This document shows positions 52,280 through 60,174 of a DNA stretch of 64,000 bases, piece by piece. Source of the DNA: Sabulibacter ruber (GTDB lineage Bacteria; Bacteroidota; Bacteroidia; Cytophagales; Hymenobacteraceae); the NCBI RefSeq assembly GCF_017355955.1, contig NZ_JAFFID010000002.1:806001-870000 (forward strand), given 5' to 3'. The notes under the pieces were generated by a model. It saw nothing but the letters and a program-made list of their open reading frames with translations, was not told the origin of the DNA and searched no databases. Position 1 is the first letter of the stretch. Each line of letters begins with the position of its first letter. The translations under genes were made by a program, and so were the position numbers.

Positions 52280-52396
52280 CGTTATTTTAGATGATGAGGA
52301 GAAAGCTGAAGAGCGGATGATAAACAACAAATTGCTCCGACAACCAGCCATCAGCAATGAACAATGAGCAATCAGCAATTAACAACCAGCAACCAG

Positions 52397-53227
52397 CTAT
52401 GCGGCGGCAACTTTCTCTACCACTTTGGGCTCAATATCAAACAGGAAGTGATTGAGTTTGGAGCGCAGATCGGCGGCCGACAGGTTGCGGTAGACGGTGC
52501 CGTTGCGCACCAGGGAAATCTGGCCGGTTTCCTCAGAAACTACCAGAACCACGCTATCGGTTACTTCAGAAAGCCCGATGGCGGCCCGGTGCCGGAGTCC
52601 CATAGAGGCGGGTACGTCATTGCTCTCGGTGACGGGTAAGATACAGCGGGCGGCTTTGATGCGGTTGCCCTGGATGATGACGGCCCCGTCGTGCAGGGGG
52701 CTGTTCTTGTTGAAGATGGAAATAAGCAGACGCTTGCTCACAATGGCGTCAATGGCATCGCCAGATTCGGCGAAGTAGCGCAGTTCAGAGCTGCGGGCAA
52801 ACACAATGAGGGCACCGGTGTTTTTACCGGCCAAAGACTTTGCGGCCTCAATGAACGGCGTGATGGAAAGTTTGTCGGCGGGTTCTGTGCGGCGCCAGGG
52901 AAATCCCTTGAACAGACGCTCGTTGTTCAAGCTGGTGGTTTTCCCGATCATGAGCAGGAACCGCCTGATTTCGGGCTGGAATACGATAATGGCCGCCAAA
53001 ACGCCCACGCCCATGAACTGCCCCAGAATAATGGTGAGCAGCTCCATGCCCGCGGCTTTCACCACCAGGTACAGCAGGTAAATAGAAAGCAAGCCCAGGA
53101 AGATCTTCAGCGCCACGCTTCCGGTCAGGAGTTTGTAGAGCTGGTACAATAGTACCGTTACCAGCAGAATATCTATGATATCCAGCCACTCAATCTCTAA
53201 AAACCCTATGGAAAATAATGGAATCAC
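52397..53227 (-). CDS. cdaA: Diadenylate cyclase CdaA
   Basis: 276 residues. Three membrane helices at about 15-33, 37-57 and 62-85 precede a DisA-N cyclase domain with DGA (180-182, HDGAVII) and RHR (212-214, GLRHRAAIG), the two catalytic motifs. It makes cyclic di-AMP from two ATP at the membrane; the messenger controls potassium and osmotic balance and cell-wall stress. The start is GTG: its last two bases overlap the TGA stop of folP (GTGA), so translation is probably coupled. The folP-cdaA pair is conserved in Bacteroidota. CdaR and GlmM, partners in Firmicutes, are absent here. Confidence 0.96.
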   Translation of the reverse strand: MIPLFSIGFLEIEWLDIIDILLVTVLLYQLYKLLTGSVALKIFLGLLSIYLLYLVVKAAGMELLTIILGQFMGVGVLAAIIVFQPEIRRFLLMIGKTTSLNNERLFKGFPWRRTEPADKLSITPFIEAAKSLAGKNTGALIVFARSSELRYFAESGDAIDAIVSKRLLISIFNKNSPLHDGAVIIQGNRIKAARCILPVTESNDVPASMGLRHRAAIGLSEVTDSVVLVVSEETGQISLVRNGTVYRNLSAADLRSKLNHFLFDIEPKVVEKVAAA

Positions 53228-54087
53228 GCCGTCAACATCTTTTTAACAATCTCAATAGTATGTACCGCCTCCTTCACGTCATGCACCCGCAAAATATCGG
53301 CTCCGTTCAGTAACGCCAGGGTGTTGGCAACAATTGTACCCGTTAGCGCCTCCTCAGGACCCACGTGTAGCGGCTTGTAGGTCATTGATTTCCGCGAGAG
53401 CCCTATTAAGAGCGGTAACTCAAACAGTTGCAACTCCTTTAAGCGGCGTAACAGTTGGTAATTTTGCTCCACATTTTTTGCGAAGCCAAACCCTGGATCT
53501 AGCAGAATGTCTTTCACCCCCGCGGCCTTCAGCTGCGCTACCCGTTCAGAGAAGAAAGAAACCAGTTCTTCCATCATCCCGTTGGGGTATTGGTTTTGCA
53601 TGGCCATGTTCTGCGGAGTGCCACGCATGTGCATGAGTATATAAGGAACTTGCAGTTTCCCTGCTGTGGCAAACATGGCCTCATCTAAGGTGCCGCCAGA
53701 CACGTCATTGATGAGGTGAGCCCCACTTTGTACCGCTGCTTCCGCTACCCGGGCCCGGAACGTGTCAATTGACAACAACGCCTGCGGGTATGCTTTGGAG
53801 AGCGCCTCTATAATGGGTAGTACGCGATTTAGCTCTTCCTGTTCCGTAACCTCGGGGGCGCCGGGGCGCGTAGAATACCCGCCAATGTCCAGAAAGGTGG
53901 CTCCCGCCCGGAGCATATTGCCCGCTTGTTCTATGGCTTGCTCTACTCCCTGGAGTCTGCTGTTGGCATAGAAAGAGTCTGGGGTGGAGTTAAGAATCCC
54001 CATCACGGTGGGGCGCTGCAACAGGACCAATCGGCCACCACAGTTGAGGGTGGTTTTTTTGCAAAAAAGTGTATCTTTCGCGTTCAA
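53224..54087 (-). CDS. folP: Dihydropteroate synthase
   Basis: 287 residues, complete TIM-barrel enzyme. All conserved segments are there: MGILNSTPDSFY near residue 29, DIGGYSTRPGAPEV near 70, SIDTFRARVAEAA near 111, HLINDVSGG near 130, LMHMRGTPQNMA near 154, DPGFGFAKN near 197 and GLSRKSM near 225. It joins p-aminobenzoate to the pterin diphosphate in folate synthesis and is the target of sulfonamides. It overlaps cdaA by 4 bases and diverges from the DUF1599 gene, the usual arrangement in the phylum. Confidence 0.97.
   Translation of the reverse strand: MNAKDTLFCKKTTLNCGGRLVLLQRPTVMGILNSTPDSFYANSRLQGVEQAIEQAGNMLRAGATFLDIGGYSTRPGAPEVTEQEELNRVLPIIEALSKAYPQALLSIDTFRARVAEAAVQSGAHLINDVSGGTLDEAMFATAGKLQVPYILMHMRGTPQNMAMQNQYPNGMMEELVSFFSERVAQLKAAGVKDILLDPGFGFAKNVEQNYQLLRRLKELQLFELPLLIGLSRKSMTYKPLHVGPEEALTGTIVANTLALLNGADILRVHDVKEAVHTIEIVKKMLTA
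54072..54079 (+). promoter_or_regulatory. -7 element of the DUF1599 gene
   Basis: TATCTTTC followed by G, one mismatch from TAnnTTTG, within the folP 5' end and 50 bases before the chosen start. Confidence 0.45.
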
Positions 54088-54128
54088 TTGGCTATTTTCT
54101 CATTTCCTATAAAAGTAAAACGAAAAAC

Positions 54129-54698
54129 TTGATTCACCAAACTGCCCAGGAATACAACCGAGTGATAGAAGCCTGCAAACGGCTGTTTTTACAGAAGACG
54201 CAAGACTACGGAACCGCTTGGCGAATCCTTCGCCTGCCTTCCATCACAGACCAGATTTTCATTAAAGCACAGCGCATCAGGTCAATCCAGGAGAAGGGCA
54301 CGCAAAAGATCCAGGATGACATTGCCTCAGAGTTTGTGGCCATTGTCAACTATTGCGTGATTGCCTTGATGCAGGAGCAGTTGCTGGCGCAGGGCGAGAC
54401 CGAACAGGCCTTGCCGGTAGAATGGGTACGGGAGTTGTACGAAGAGGAAATCAGGAAAACGCACGCGCTGCAGCAAGACAAAAACCACGACTACGGCGAA
54501 GCCTGGCGCAGCATGCGGGTAGAGTCTATGACCGATCTGATCTTGATGAAGATTTACCGCACCAAGCAGATTGAGGACAACGCCGGGAAAACGCTGGTGT
54601 CTGAAGGCGTGGAAGCCAATTACCGCGACATGCTGAATTACGCGGTCTTCTGTCTTATAAAATTAAACTACCCTGACCATGGCACTCCGTCTGCTTAG
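54129..54698 (+). CDS. DUF1599 family protein (two repeats)
   Basis: 189 residues if translation begins at the TTG at 54129; a GTG at 54069 in the same frame lies upstream of the promoter element. The protein holds two copies of the DUF1599 unit: KRLFLQKTQDYGTAWRILR near residue 14 and ALQQDKNHDYGEAWRSMR near 120, each with DYGxAWR followed by a helix SITDQIFIKAQRIRSIQ or SMTDLILMKIYRTKQIE. It resembles all-alpha nucleotide-pyrophosphohydrolase-like or thymidylate-synthase-like DUF families; its role is unknown. It overlaps the next gene by 20 bases. Confidence 0.85.
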   Translation: MIHQTAQEYNRVIEACKRLFLQKTQDYGTAWRILRLPSITDQIFIKAQRIRSIQEKGTQKIQDDIASEFVAIVNYCVIALMQEQLLAQGETEQALPVEWVRELYEEEIRKTHALQQDKNHDYGEAWRSMRVESMTDLILMKIYRTKQIEDNAGKTLVSEGVEANYRDMLNYAVFCLIKLNYPDHGTPSA

Positions 54699-55791
54699 CC
54701 GTTTTGCGTGGATAGTGGTGGGAGGATTATTCATCTTCTCTGGCCTTATCAAGTTAAACGACCCGGTAGGCACCGCTATCAAACTGGAAGAGTATTTTGA
54801 GGTGTTTTCCTCAGACTTCTCCTCGGTGTTTCTGTCTCTGAAGCCGTTTACCATCTATATGTCCATCTTCCTGAGTACCCTGGAAGTGGTGCTGGGCGTG
54901 GCCCTGCTGGTGCGCTGGCGACTGAATACCGTAGTCTGGCTGCTGTTTTTCCTGACGGTGTTCTTCACGTTTCTCACCTTCTACTCAGCGTACTACAACA
55001 AAGTAACCGACTGCGGCTGCTTCGGGGATGCCATCAAGCTCACGCCGTGGCAATCGTTCGGGAAAGACGTGGCCTTGTTGGTGCTTATCTTGGTGTTGCT
55101 GTTCACGCAGAGGCACATTTTGTCTATCCCGCGCATGAATGCCGGAGTAACCGGGGCAATTGTATTGGTAGCGCTGGTGTTTTCTGTCGCTATTTCGGTG
55201 TACGCGTACCGGCATGAGCCTTTTATTGATTTCAGGGCCTACAGAGTAGGGGCTAACATCCCCAAACTCATGAAACCCTCGGCCCCCATCCGCTACCAGT
55301 ACATCATGGAGAAAGGCGGCCAGGAGTTCACCTTGACCAGCTATCCCACTGATACTACTTACAAGTTCAAAAAGATGGTGCCCCTTAACCCAGAGGATGG
55401 CCCCAAAATCACGGACTTCAACATCTGGAACGACCAAGGCGATTTCACAAAGGAGCTGTTCATAGGCAACCGTCTGCTCATTCTGGTGAAAGACGTGAAG
55501 AAAGCCGATCAGGAGAGTTTCAAGGAGATTAACGCGCTGCTAGCCGGAGTAGAGAAAGACCAAAGCCCCAAGATTGTGCCGGTGGTCATCACCTCCAGCA
55601 GCAGCCAGGACTTTGACGTGTTCCGCCACGAGGTAAACCTGGCGGCTCCGTACTTCTTCGCCGATGCTACTGTGCTGAAAACCATGATCCGCTCCAACCC
55701 CGGCTTGCTGCTGTTCAAAGACGGCGTGGTAGTAGGCAAATGGCACTACAACGATGTGCCCACGCTACAAGAGGTACAGCAACTTTTGTGA
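54679..55791 (+). CDS. BT_3928-family DoxX/MauE-like membrane protein
   Basis: 370 residues. The N-terminal 170 residues contain four or five membrane helices of the DoxX/MauE type, with FSGLIKLNDPVGTAIKLEEY near residue 20 and the loop motif TDCGCFGDAIKLTPWQSFGK near 110, whose paired cysteines fit a redox role. The rest (about 180-370) is a periplasmic thioredoxin-like domain that lacks an obvious CxxC. It starts inside the end of DUF1599 (20-base overlap). The DUF1599-BT_3928 order is conserved in Bacteroidota; the function is not known but membrane-associated thiol chemistry is the best guess. Confidence 0.9.
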   Translation: MALRLLSRFAWIVVGGLFIFSGLIKLNDPVGTAIKLEEYFEVFSSDFSSVFLSLKPFTIYMSIFLSTLEVVLGVALLVRWRLNTVVWLLFFLTVFFTFLTFYSAYYNKVTDCGCFGDAIKLTPWQSFGKDVALLVLILVLLFTQRHILSIPRMNAGVTGAIVLVALVFSVAISVYAYRHEPFIDFRAYRVGANIPKLMKPSAPIRYQYIMEKGGQEFTLTSYPTDTTYKFKKMVPLNPEDGPKITDFNIWNDQGDFTKELFIGNRLLILVKDVKKADQESFKEINALLAGVEKDQSPKIVPVVITSSSSQDFDVFRHEVNLAAPYFFADATVLKTMIRSNPGLLLFKDGVVVGKWHYNDVPTLQEVQQLL

Positions 55792-55828
55792 ATGAGCGAT
55801 GGAGTGATGTAGTAAACAGGTAAAATGT

Positions 55829-55864
55829 GTTTTGAGGCTGTTCCTTAGAAATCAGGCTTAAAAC
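55829..55864. repeat. Dispersed GGCTG palindrome, copy 22
   Basis: GTTTTGAGGCTGTTCCTTAG then AAATCAGGCTTAAAAC; flanked by an inverted repeat of simple sequence (55789-55809 and 55934-55954). Confidence 0.75.
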
Positions 55865-55962
55865 ACATTTGCTGTTTTATACCAGTTCAACTTCCCAAAT
55901 TCATTCACTCCATTCCTCATTCTCTCAATCACTCATTCACTCCATCACTCATTTCAAAAAAC

Positions 55963-56484
55963 ATGAAGATCTTTCTGGTAGGCATGCCGGGGTGCGGAAA
56001 ATCAACGGTGGGCAAAGTGCTGGCACAGCGGCTGAACTACACCTTCCTGGATCTGGATACCCTCATTGAGGAGCAGGAAGGCATGACGGTGCCGCAGGTG
56101 TTTGAGCAACGGGGGCAAGACTACTTTCGGCAAGCCGAAGCCAAGGCCTTGCGTCTGGCCGCTTCCAGGTCTGAGAACGTTGTGCTGGCTACCGGCGGTG
56201 GGGCTCCCTGTTTCTGCGAGAACATGCCTTTCATGCTCACCCACGGATTAACGGTTTACCTGAAGGTTTCTCCGCAGGATCTGGTCTCAAGGCTAACCGA
56301 GTTGGACTTACAGGCACGACCTTTGCTACGGAACAAAACCACGGCAGAATTGCTGCAGTATTTAACTGAAACATTGCACCAGCGCGAGCAGTTCTATAAA
56401 GAAGCCCCCTGCACAGTGGCGGCGGGCAGGGGTGCCGTAGAAGAGATTGCGCAGGAGATAGAGCAGTGCCTGGGTGCTTCATAA
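55963..56484 (+). CDS. aroK: Shikimate kinase
   Basis: 173 residues, normal length. P-loop GMPGCGKST (7-15), the shikimate-binding DLDTLIEEQ near residue 31 and the ATGGGAPCF glycine motif near 75, followed by the lid arginine in LQARPLLRNKT. It phosphorylates shikimate at O3 in aromatic amino-acid synthesis. A G-to-C at the fifth position of the P-loop (PGCGKS) is a normal variant of the kinase family. Its leader is a CATTCACTC-type simple sequence rather than an obvious promoter. Confidence 0.96.
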   Translation: MKIFLVGMPGCGKSTVGKVLAQRLNYTFLDLDTLIEEQEGMTVPQVFEQRGQDYFRQAEAKALRLAASRSENVVLATGGGAPCFCENMPFMLTHGLTVYLKVSPQDLVSRLTELDLQARPLLRNKTTAELLQYLTETLHQREQFYKEAPCTVAAGRGAVEEIAQEIEQCLGAS

Positions 56485-56519
56485 AACCCGGCAAGAGGCA
56501 CTATCTGGATAATTTTAGT

Positions 56520-56527
56520 TATTTTTG
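56520..56527 (+). promoter_or_regulatory. -7 element of the hydroxylase gene
   Basis: TATTTTTG followed by C, 45 bases upstream of the start at 56572. Confidence 0.55.
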
Positions 56528-56571
56528 CACGTTCCTCGGCAAGAGGCATTTGAACACAAATTACGTTTACT

Positions 56572-57180
56572 ATGAAACCGAATCACAAAGGATCTGCAAC
56601 GCTTTTTAAAAACCCAGTGCTGGAGCGCCTTACCCATACCCACATTGCGCTTCCTATTTCTATCTTTTTAGTAATTGCAACCGGCCTGCTGATTTATGGT
56701 TTTAGGTATGGCTTTCTGGATGTGCTCTCGGCTGTTGGCTTGTTCATGCTGGGTTGGCTCATGTTCTCTCTGGTAGAATACATGGCCCATCGGTTTATCT
56801 TCCACATGGCGCCTACCAATGAGTTCAAGAAAAACATTCAGTATACGTTTCATGGTAATCACCATGATTATCCCAAAGACAAGACCCGTCTGGCCATGCC
56901 TCCCATTGTGAGTCTGTTTCTGGCGTCTTTTTTCTTTTTCCTGTTTAAACTGATTTTTGGGAGCATGGTATTTGGCATAGTGGCCGGTTTCCTGTTCGGT
57001 TATGCGCTGTACCTGTTTGTGCACTATGCGGTGCACGCCTACGCGCCGCCTAAGAACTTCCTGAAGCAACTCTGGATACACCATGCCATCCACCACTACA
57101 AAGACCACGAGCGGGCTTACGGGGTGTCAACTCCTCTTTGGGACTGGGTGCTAGGTACAATGCCTGAACGCAAGAAATAA
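56572..57180 (+). CDS. Fatty-acid hydroxylase / sterol-desaturase superfamily membrane protein
   Basis: 202 residues with four membrane helices (about 25-45, 50-70, 105-125 and 128-148). The di-iron histidine boxes are HRFIFH near residue 68, HGNHHDYP near 95, HYAVHAY near 150 and HHAIHHYKDHERAYGVS near 172, the arrangement of fatty acid 2-hydroxylases. It would hydroxylate acyl chains of membrane lipids, for instance sphingolipids, which many Bacteroidota make; the substrate is an inference. No cytochrome b5 domain. A strong terminator follows at 57194. Confidence 0.9.
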   Translation: MKPNHKGSATLFKNPVLERLTHTHIALPISIFLVIATGLLIYGFRYGFLDVLSAVGLFMLGWLMFSLVEYMAHRFIFHMAPTNEFKKNIQYTFHGNHHDYPKDKTRLAMPPIVSLFLASFFFFLFKLIFGSMVFGIVAGFLFGYALYLFVHYAVHAYAPPKNFLKQLWIHHAIHHYKDHERAYGVSTPLWDWVLGTMPERKK

Positions 57181-57193
57181 CCCATTCAATAGC

Positions 57194-57236
57194 AAAACAG
57201 AGAAGGCCACCTGTAATAGGTGGCCTTCTCTGTTTT
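57194..57236. terminator. Bidirectional terminator between convergent genes
   Basis: Perfect 19-bp stem: AAAACAGAGAAGGCCACCT (57194-57212) with its complement (57218-57236). Confidence 0.92.
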
Positions 57237-57267
57237 AAGGCTGTTTAGCCGAAAATACATCTAAAAT
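57232..57267. repeat. Dispersed GGCTG palindrome, copy 23
   Basis: GTTTTAAGGCTGTTTAGCC then GAAAATACATCTAAAAT; its left arm overlaps the last bases of the terminator. Confidence 0.55.
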
Positions 57268-57269
57268 CC

Positions 57270-57440
57270 TTATCTGCGGATCTTCTTAAGAAGCCATAGG
57301 ATCAGGAGCACAATGATCACAATGATGATTACGGCCGTCCACATACCAGCTTCAAAGATGTCGCCAACCAACTCACAGCTAGACAAAGAAAGAGTGAGCA
57401 AGAGCAGAAGCGAATAAAAATATGCCTGTAGATTTTTCAT
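57270..57440 (-). CDS. 56-residue lipoprotein with one membrane helix
   Basis: A short gene on the minus strand: MKNLQAYFYSLLLLL start, lipobox LSLSSC (C22), a short spacer ELVGDIFEAGMW, then one hydrophobic helix (residues 34-51) and a basic end LKKIRR. This lipobox-spacer-helix-basic-tail layout is known among very small Bacteroidota lipoproteins, some misnamed as phosphatidate cytidylyltransferase in databases. Function unknown. It converges on the hydroxylase gene and ends 34 bases from that gene's terminator stem. The start is preceded by AACTATG-like sequence without a clear promoter. Confidence 0.78.
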   Translation of the reverse strand: MKNLQAYFYSLLLLLTLSLSSCELVGDIFEAGMWTAVIIIVIIVLLILWLLKKIRR

Positions 57441-57879
57441 AGTTGTAGTGTTTTGTCAAAGTAAACGGCTCAGGTTGTATGCTGCGCCTTTGGATATTTT
57501 GAGTACTAGGTTTTTACATAAAAGGTTGGTGTGATTTTTATAACTATAAGATTCACAAAGATGTGGCTAGTTGAAGATAAGGGAGTGGTAACTTGTGGAG
57601 AGAAGCGAGAATTGTAGCAAAGCATGATGCCGTGAGAAAATAGCTTGTTGTCCAATTGCTTTCCAGGAGCTCTGGGGTAATTACTTGCCAATCCCCTTTA
57701 GACTACCCATCTGCTTTGGAGAAGGTGACTCTGAGAAATGATGCAGAAGGTTCAAAGAGAAAAGCAGAAGTAGATAGATTAGGCGCCAAGCATTTATATA
57801 TCATACAGTGCCATAAAGCACAAAAAAGGCTCGTTGCAAAACGAGCCTTTTGAAGTTGATACTACAGAGGAGGATTTTA
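57441..57879. other. Gap between the small lipoprotein and the S8 peptidase
   Basis: 439 bases between a divergent start and the 3' end of the S8 gene. Apart from the terminator at 57824-57851 nothing is recognised. A 65-residue frame (57656-57853) runs into the terminator stem and is not credible. Confidence 0.6.
57824..57851 (-). terminator. S8 peptidase terminator
   Basis: AAAAGGCTCGTT (57824-57835), GCAA loop, AACGAGCCTTTT (57840-57851). Confidence 0.88.
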
Positions 57880-59049
57880 TTATTTCAATGCGATTGGATC
57901 TGGTTTGCCATCTGGGTCACCAGTAACGAAGCCTTGTGAATTCACTCTTCCGCCAGTGAGGGCTACAATGCCAGCTACGTGTGGAGCAGCGTAAGAAGTG
58001 CCATTCCCTGAAACGTAGCTGCTGCCTTTCCAGGTGGTACGGATGTTGGTGCCAGGAGCTGCAAATCTCACAGAAGCTCCAAAGTTAGAGCTGGAGTTGA
58101 ATTTTCCGTAAGAATCCATGTTAGACACCACAAATACGTTAGGGGCTACTACGCGGGCAGGAGAATCGTTTTTGCAATCAATGTAGCTGTTGCCGGCGGC
58201 CACTACTACAAACATGCCTTTGGCGGCTGTTTTCTTCACCAGGTCATCCAGCATGGTGGAGCCATCAACCCGTAAGCTCATGTTCACCACATCGCCTGGT
58301 TTTCCGTTTTGGTAGGCATAGTTAAGGGCAGAATAGATGCGGGTAAGGGTGCCGTAACCTGTGTTGTCAAATACTCTTAAGGCTACAATTGTGGCATTGG
58401 CAGCTACGCCTACTACGCCTTCGTTGTTGTTTTTAGCGCCAATGATACCTGCCACGCCTGTGCCGTGACCGTACCCGTCTTCCCAGGAAGTAACCCCGGA
58501 GATAAAAGATTTGCTTCTTACTTTGTCTACGTTCAGGTCTGGGTGCGTAGACTGCACACCTGAGTCAATTACCCACACAGTTTTACCGGTGCCATCGCCG
58601 TAACCCACGCGAGCCACTCCCCATGGAATGGTTTGGGCGGAGACGGTAGTAGTTGTAGTGATAGTAGAGGAAAGGTTTGCGCTGCCCAGCATGACGGCTT
58701 GCTCCGGTTCAACGTAGGCTACGCTCTCATCTTGTTTCAATTGGTTTACTTCCTCTTTGGTAAGATTGCCAGTGAAGCCATCAGATGCTCCCGTGAATAC
58801 ATTGCTTAGCCGGTCTTGGGAAATCCCTAATCTCTTAAATAAGCGGTCTCTTACTTCCTGTTTGGAGGCAGCGTTGCCCTCCTTCATTACTACAATAAAT
58901 TTACCCTCTATTGCTTTTGAAGAAGTAGCAGGTGCAACTGGGGTGGTTGCAGTTTCTTCTAAAAGCTCTTCTTTCTGGCAACCAGCCATAGTGAAAACAG
59001 AGGCAAGGGCAAAGAAAGAGACTGCTTTTTTGAAATTAGTAGGCTTCAT
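57880..59049 (-). CDS. Surface lipoprotein S8 (subtilisin-type) protease with I9 propeptide
   Basis: 389 residues from the ATG at 59049; the frame extends 30 codons upstream, without a signal there. Lipobox FTMAGC (C24) is followed by QKEELLEE, matching the K-(D/E)2 lipoprotein export signal described in Bacteroidota, so the enzyme is probably displayed on the cell surface. Residues 50-120 are an inhibitor I9 propeptide, then a peptidase S8A domain with D162 (VIDSGVQSTHPDL), H195 (GYGHGTGVAG), oxyanion N287 (AAGNS) and S352 (GTSYAAPHVAG), as in proteinase K-like enzymes. It degrades proteins outside the cell. Single gene. Confidence 0.93.
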   Translation of the reverse strand: MKPTNFKKAVSFFALASVFTMAGCQKEELLEETATTPVAPATSSKAIEGKFIVVMKEGNAASKQEVRDRLFKRLGISQDRLSNVFTGASDGFTGNLTKEEVNQLKQDESVAYVEPEQAVMLGSANLSSTITTTTTVSAQTIPWGVARVGYGDGTGKTVWVIDSGVQSTHPDLNVDKVRSKSFISGVTSWEDGYGHGTGVAGIIGAKNNNEGVVGVAANATIVALRVFDNTGYGTLTRIYSALNYAYQNGKPGDVVNMSLRVDGSTMLDDLVKKTAAKGMFVVVAAGNSYIDCKNDSPARVVAPNVFVVSNMDSYGKFNSSSNFGASVRFAAPGTNIRTTWKGSSYVSGNGTSYAAPHVAGIVALTGGRVNSQGFVTGDPDGKPDPIALK

Positions 59050-59608
59050 GGTCCATCCTTTTTTATAAGTTAAAGACAATTGTATGCGTAACCTTTGGTT
59101 GTGCTTCTTCGTAACTTTCCGCCTCCTGTAAAGGTTCAATCATGTCTTAGAAAAGTGGGGACTTCCTGGGAGTTTAGCCTCAAATTGTTGGTTTTCATTG
59201 GAGAATTGCTTTTAAAGAAGAGAAGCTATGACTTAAACTTTTACCAACTTTATTCAATGTCAAAATGCTTGATGATAGTATAAACTTATGTCAAACCTGA
59301 GAAGGCTTTGGAAAAGTAATAAATCTCCAAGGTATGAAAGGAATCCTTAGCACAGATGATAAGCTACAAATGTGTGGTGGTTGCCTGAGTCTGCCTAACT
59401 GATTGTCATTTCTACAGATCCTCTACTTTTAGTCAATATTAGATGGTCCTATTGATAGAAGAATTGGTGTGGATGGAATAAGTCTTTATATGCCACAAGG
59501 CAATATGTTCATGCTTCTGTGCTGTGTTGGTCCTGCTTGCATCTTTAGGTTAGGTGCTGTAAGTCTGTACCCTAGTAATCATCCAAATGCTTAATGCAAA
59601 ATTGTCCT

Positions 59609-59650
59609 TGAGTCACAGATGAAGTTATCTGAGTCATAGATGAAACTATA
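59609..59650. repeat. 21-base tandem repeat
   Basis: Two adjoining copies that begin TGAGTCACAGATGAAG and TGAGTCATAGATGAAA. Confidence 0.75.
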
Positions 59651-59739
59651 GGGTTCCCTAAATAGGCGATTGCATTGGATTAATGCTACAATAGATAGTT
59701 AAACAGTAGAGGTTAAGCCTAAATTGTGTGAAAGTTCTT

Positions 59740-59769
59740 ATAATTTATTATGCATGCATAATAAATTAT
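59740..59769. promoter_or_regulatory. 30-bp perfect palindrome in the adhesin upstream region
   Basis: ATAATTTATTATGCA (59740-59754) meets its exact inverse (59755-59769) with no loop. Either an operator for a dimeric regulator or a cruciform; it is followed by no U-run, so it is a poor terminator. Confidence 0.55.
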
Positions 59770-60174
59770 TGTAATATTTTACTTATGTGTAGTTACATAA
59801 AATATGGTCTTACTTAGAATTGAGATAAAAGGTTCTGTGTTAATTTAATAAAATATTTAATTTTAATACGAATTTATAGAAAGGAGTTTATAAATATTTT
59901 AAGAGTTCTTTGAGTATGAACCATGTGAAAGGTTTGATAAGATATTTGCTTCGGTAAAACATAAGTGACTTGTATAGAAAACGATAAAGGATGGTTGTCT
60001 AGGATTTAAATTAAGTATTTTATACTTGTAAACTTTAGTATTTATACTATTTAAGGGGAATAATTATAATTATTAGAAGGGTAGAATTGACAAAATTCAT
60101 ATTCAATTTTGTAGGAGTAAGTCAATAATATAATTGAGCAATACAAATACAATTGAATATTACTTAACCCTTTT

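Larger units (their letters stand above)
51929..52396. other. Repeat-filled gap between the beta-lactamase-like gene and cdaA
   Basis: 468 bases without a gene. They hold a dispersed palindrome (52000-52035), a 233-bp element with inverted termini (52047-52279) and an AACAACCAGC/AGCAAT-type simple sequence (about 52320-52398). Confidence 0.7.
59050..60174. other. 1.1-kb AT-rich non-coding region
   Basis: By eye under 35% GC, clearly lower than most of the window. It contains a 21-base tandem repeat (59609-59650), a 30-bp perfect palindrome (59740-59769) and a weaker inverted repeat (60090-60112) but no credible gene. It lies between the S8 protease start and a giant adhesin and must hold both promoters. 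Confidence 0.7.

Noticed and set aside
2751..57267. Reading all dispersed palindromes as ordinary terminators
   Set aside because: The T-run precedes and the A-run follows the stem, so there is no U-tract after the hairpin, several are in divergent gaps, and true terminators sit beside them.
57656..57853. 65-residue frame before the S8 terminator
   Set aside because: Its last codons are the terminator stem and its composition is random.
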